Shown piece by piece: positions 63,580 to 64,000 of a DNA stretch of 64,000 nucleotides; position 1 is the first letter of the stretch; every line of letters begins with the position of its first letter. The notes beneath the pieces are model-generated. The model saw only the letters and a program-made list of their open reading frames with translations, had not been told where the DNA came from and did not search any database. The stretch is from Gammaproteobacteria bacterium (GTDB taxonomy: Bacteria > Pseudomonadota > Gammaproteobacteria > SZUA-229). A program made the translations under genes and the position numbers. The stretch is taken from assembly GCA_029881795.1 (NCBI GenBank), contig JAOULX010000003.1:186001-250000 (forward strand), read 5' to 3'.

Positions 63580-64000
63580 TTAGAGGCGATTTTGCCAGCT
63601 TGGCTGGCCTGCGGGTGTAATCAGCTGATAGGATAATAACCAGTCGCGGGCATCCTCTGCATCCTCGTCATACCAGCGTTTGGCGGAACCAAGCCGGAAA
63701 GAATAGCCCCATTCGTCCATGTCGCTGAACATTCTCGATAGACCCATTTCAGGCAGGTATTCGGCCAGCAGAATTTGCAGGTAGCAAACCCCGTTTTCTT
63801 CGGCATAATCGCCACCAGCATTGGTATGCAGGCCTTTGCGTCGGGTCTGATCCATACAGATATAATGGCAGGCTTCATGTAGAGCCGAATGTAGCGGGGT
63901 ATCATCGCGGCAATAAAGCCGGTTATCGATCAAACCGGCTTCTTCGTCGCCCCAGAAGCTGCCGGGGATATCCTGGTCTTTTTTGCTTTCAATAACAACT
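63580..64000 (-). CDS. HExxH-containing conserved protein, 5' end beyond window
   Basis: The frame is open to the right edge of the window (about 140 codons seen), so the true start lies beyond it; a TTG at 63933 is internal. The conserved part is GLIDNRLYCRDDTPLHSALH followed by EACHYICMD, which contains HEACH, an HExxH zinc-type motif. GGDYAEENGVCYLQILLAEYL, with a possible third ligand Glu, comes next. The C-terminal DEWGYSFRLGSAKRWYDEDAED is acidic and aromatic. Zinc peptidase activity is possible but unproven. I recognise no named family. Confidence 0.75.
   Translation of the reverse strand, partial: VVIESKKDQDIPGSFWGDEEAGLIDNRLYCRDDTPLHSALHEACHYICMDQTRRKGLHTNAGGDYAEENGVCYLQILLAEYLPEMGLSRMFSDMDEWGYSFRLGSAKRWYDEDAEDARDWLLSYQLITPAGQPSWQNRL

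Overview
This window looks like chromosomal DNA from a free-living, sensory-rich marine or freshwater gammaproteobacterium. The evidence is a set of gammaproteobacterial markers (Tex, NudE, a YrfG-like nucleotidase, CysQ, a YheU/UPF0270 protein, GspG to GspN, rhombosortase, FadL with a VolA/Pla-1 phospholipase). I cannot name the genus. Base composition is slightly AT-leaning by eye. I see no intact mobile element, rRNA operon or CRISPR array. The only RNA gene found is one tRNA-Phe.

Layout. 1-7 kb: the C-terminal part of tex, a GGDEF-EAL protein, a metallo-beta-lactamase-fold hydrolase, small membrane/exported proteins and a lipoprotein. 7.1-7.3 kb: tRNA-Phe with a near-consensus promoter and a terminator. 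7.7-13.4 kb: a PAS-GGDEF-EAL protein followed by a MASE3 hybrid kinase. 13.4-15.5 kb: a housekeeping nucleotide cluster (cysQ-nudE, divergent from yrfG). 15.6-18.8 kb: a HAMP-type hybrid kinase and a Cys-cluster protein. 18.9-25.3 kb: a tightly coupled type II secretion operon gspGHIJKLMN, without gspCDEF, divergent from a rhombosortase gene. 25.4-26.7 kb: a Lys/Ala-rich coiled-coil protein and a decayed endolysin-holin pair. 26.9-30.5 kb: small lipoprotein, DUF6172-like protein, CPA2 antiporter, stand-alone CZB protein. 30.8-34.5 kb: dctPQM TRAP transporter and a TauE-family exporter. 34.6-36.1 kb: a Tat-exported Csp1-like copper storage protein and a periplasmic MBL-fold protein. 36.3-43.1 kb: a CadC-like winged-helix/TPR membrane regulator, divergent from a run of exported proteins and lipoproteins, ending with a protein built from 27-residue repeats and a pseudogene scrap. 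43.3-53 kb: YheU, two hybrid kinases, and an MFS-HEAT membrane protein with a cyclic-nucleotide-binding partner. 53.1-60.6 kb: a zinc metallopeptidase, a ScsD-like thioredoxin and a lipid-use module (acyl-CoA synthetase, thioesterase, FadL, VolA-like lipase). 60.6-64 kb: another hybrid kinase and the 3' part of a HExxH protein.

Themes. Signalling dominates: five hybrid histidine kinases and two GGDEF-EAL proteins, none next to a separate response regulator gene. Secretion and surface biology come next (type II pseudopilus, rhombosortase, many lipoproteins). The most unusual items are the 13.7-copy 81-bp repeat gene that fuses an Asp-rich calcium-type loop to a YD/RHS-like motif, the decaying lysis cassette beside the secretion cluster, and the duplicated sensor motif in one kinase. 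I did not find a clear new defence or mobile system.
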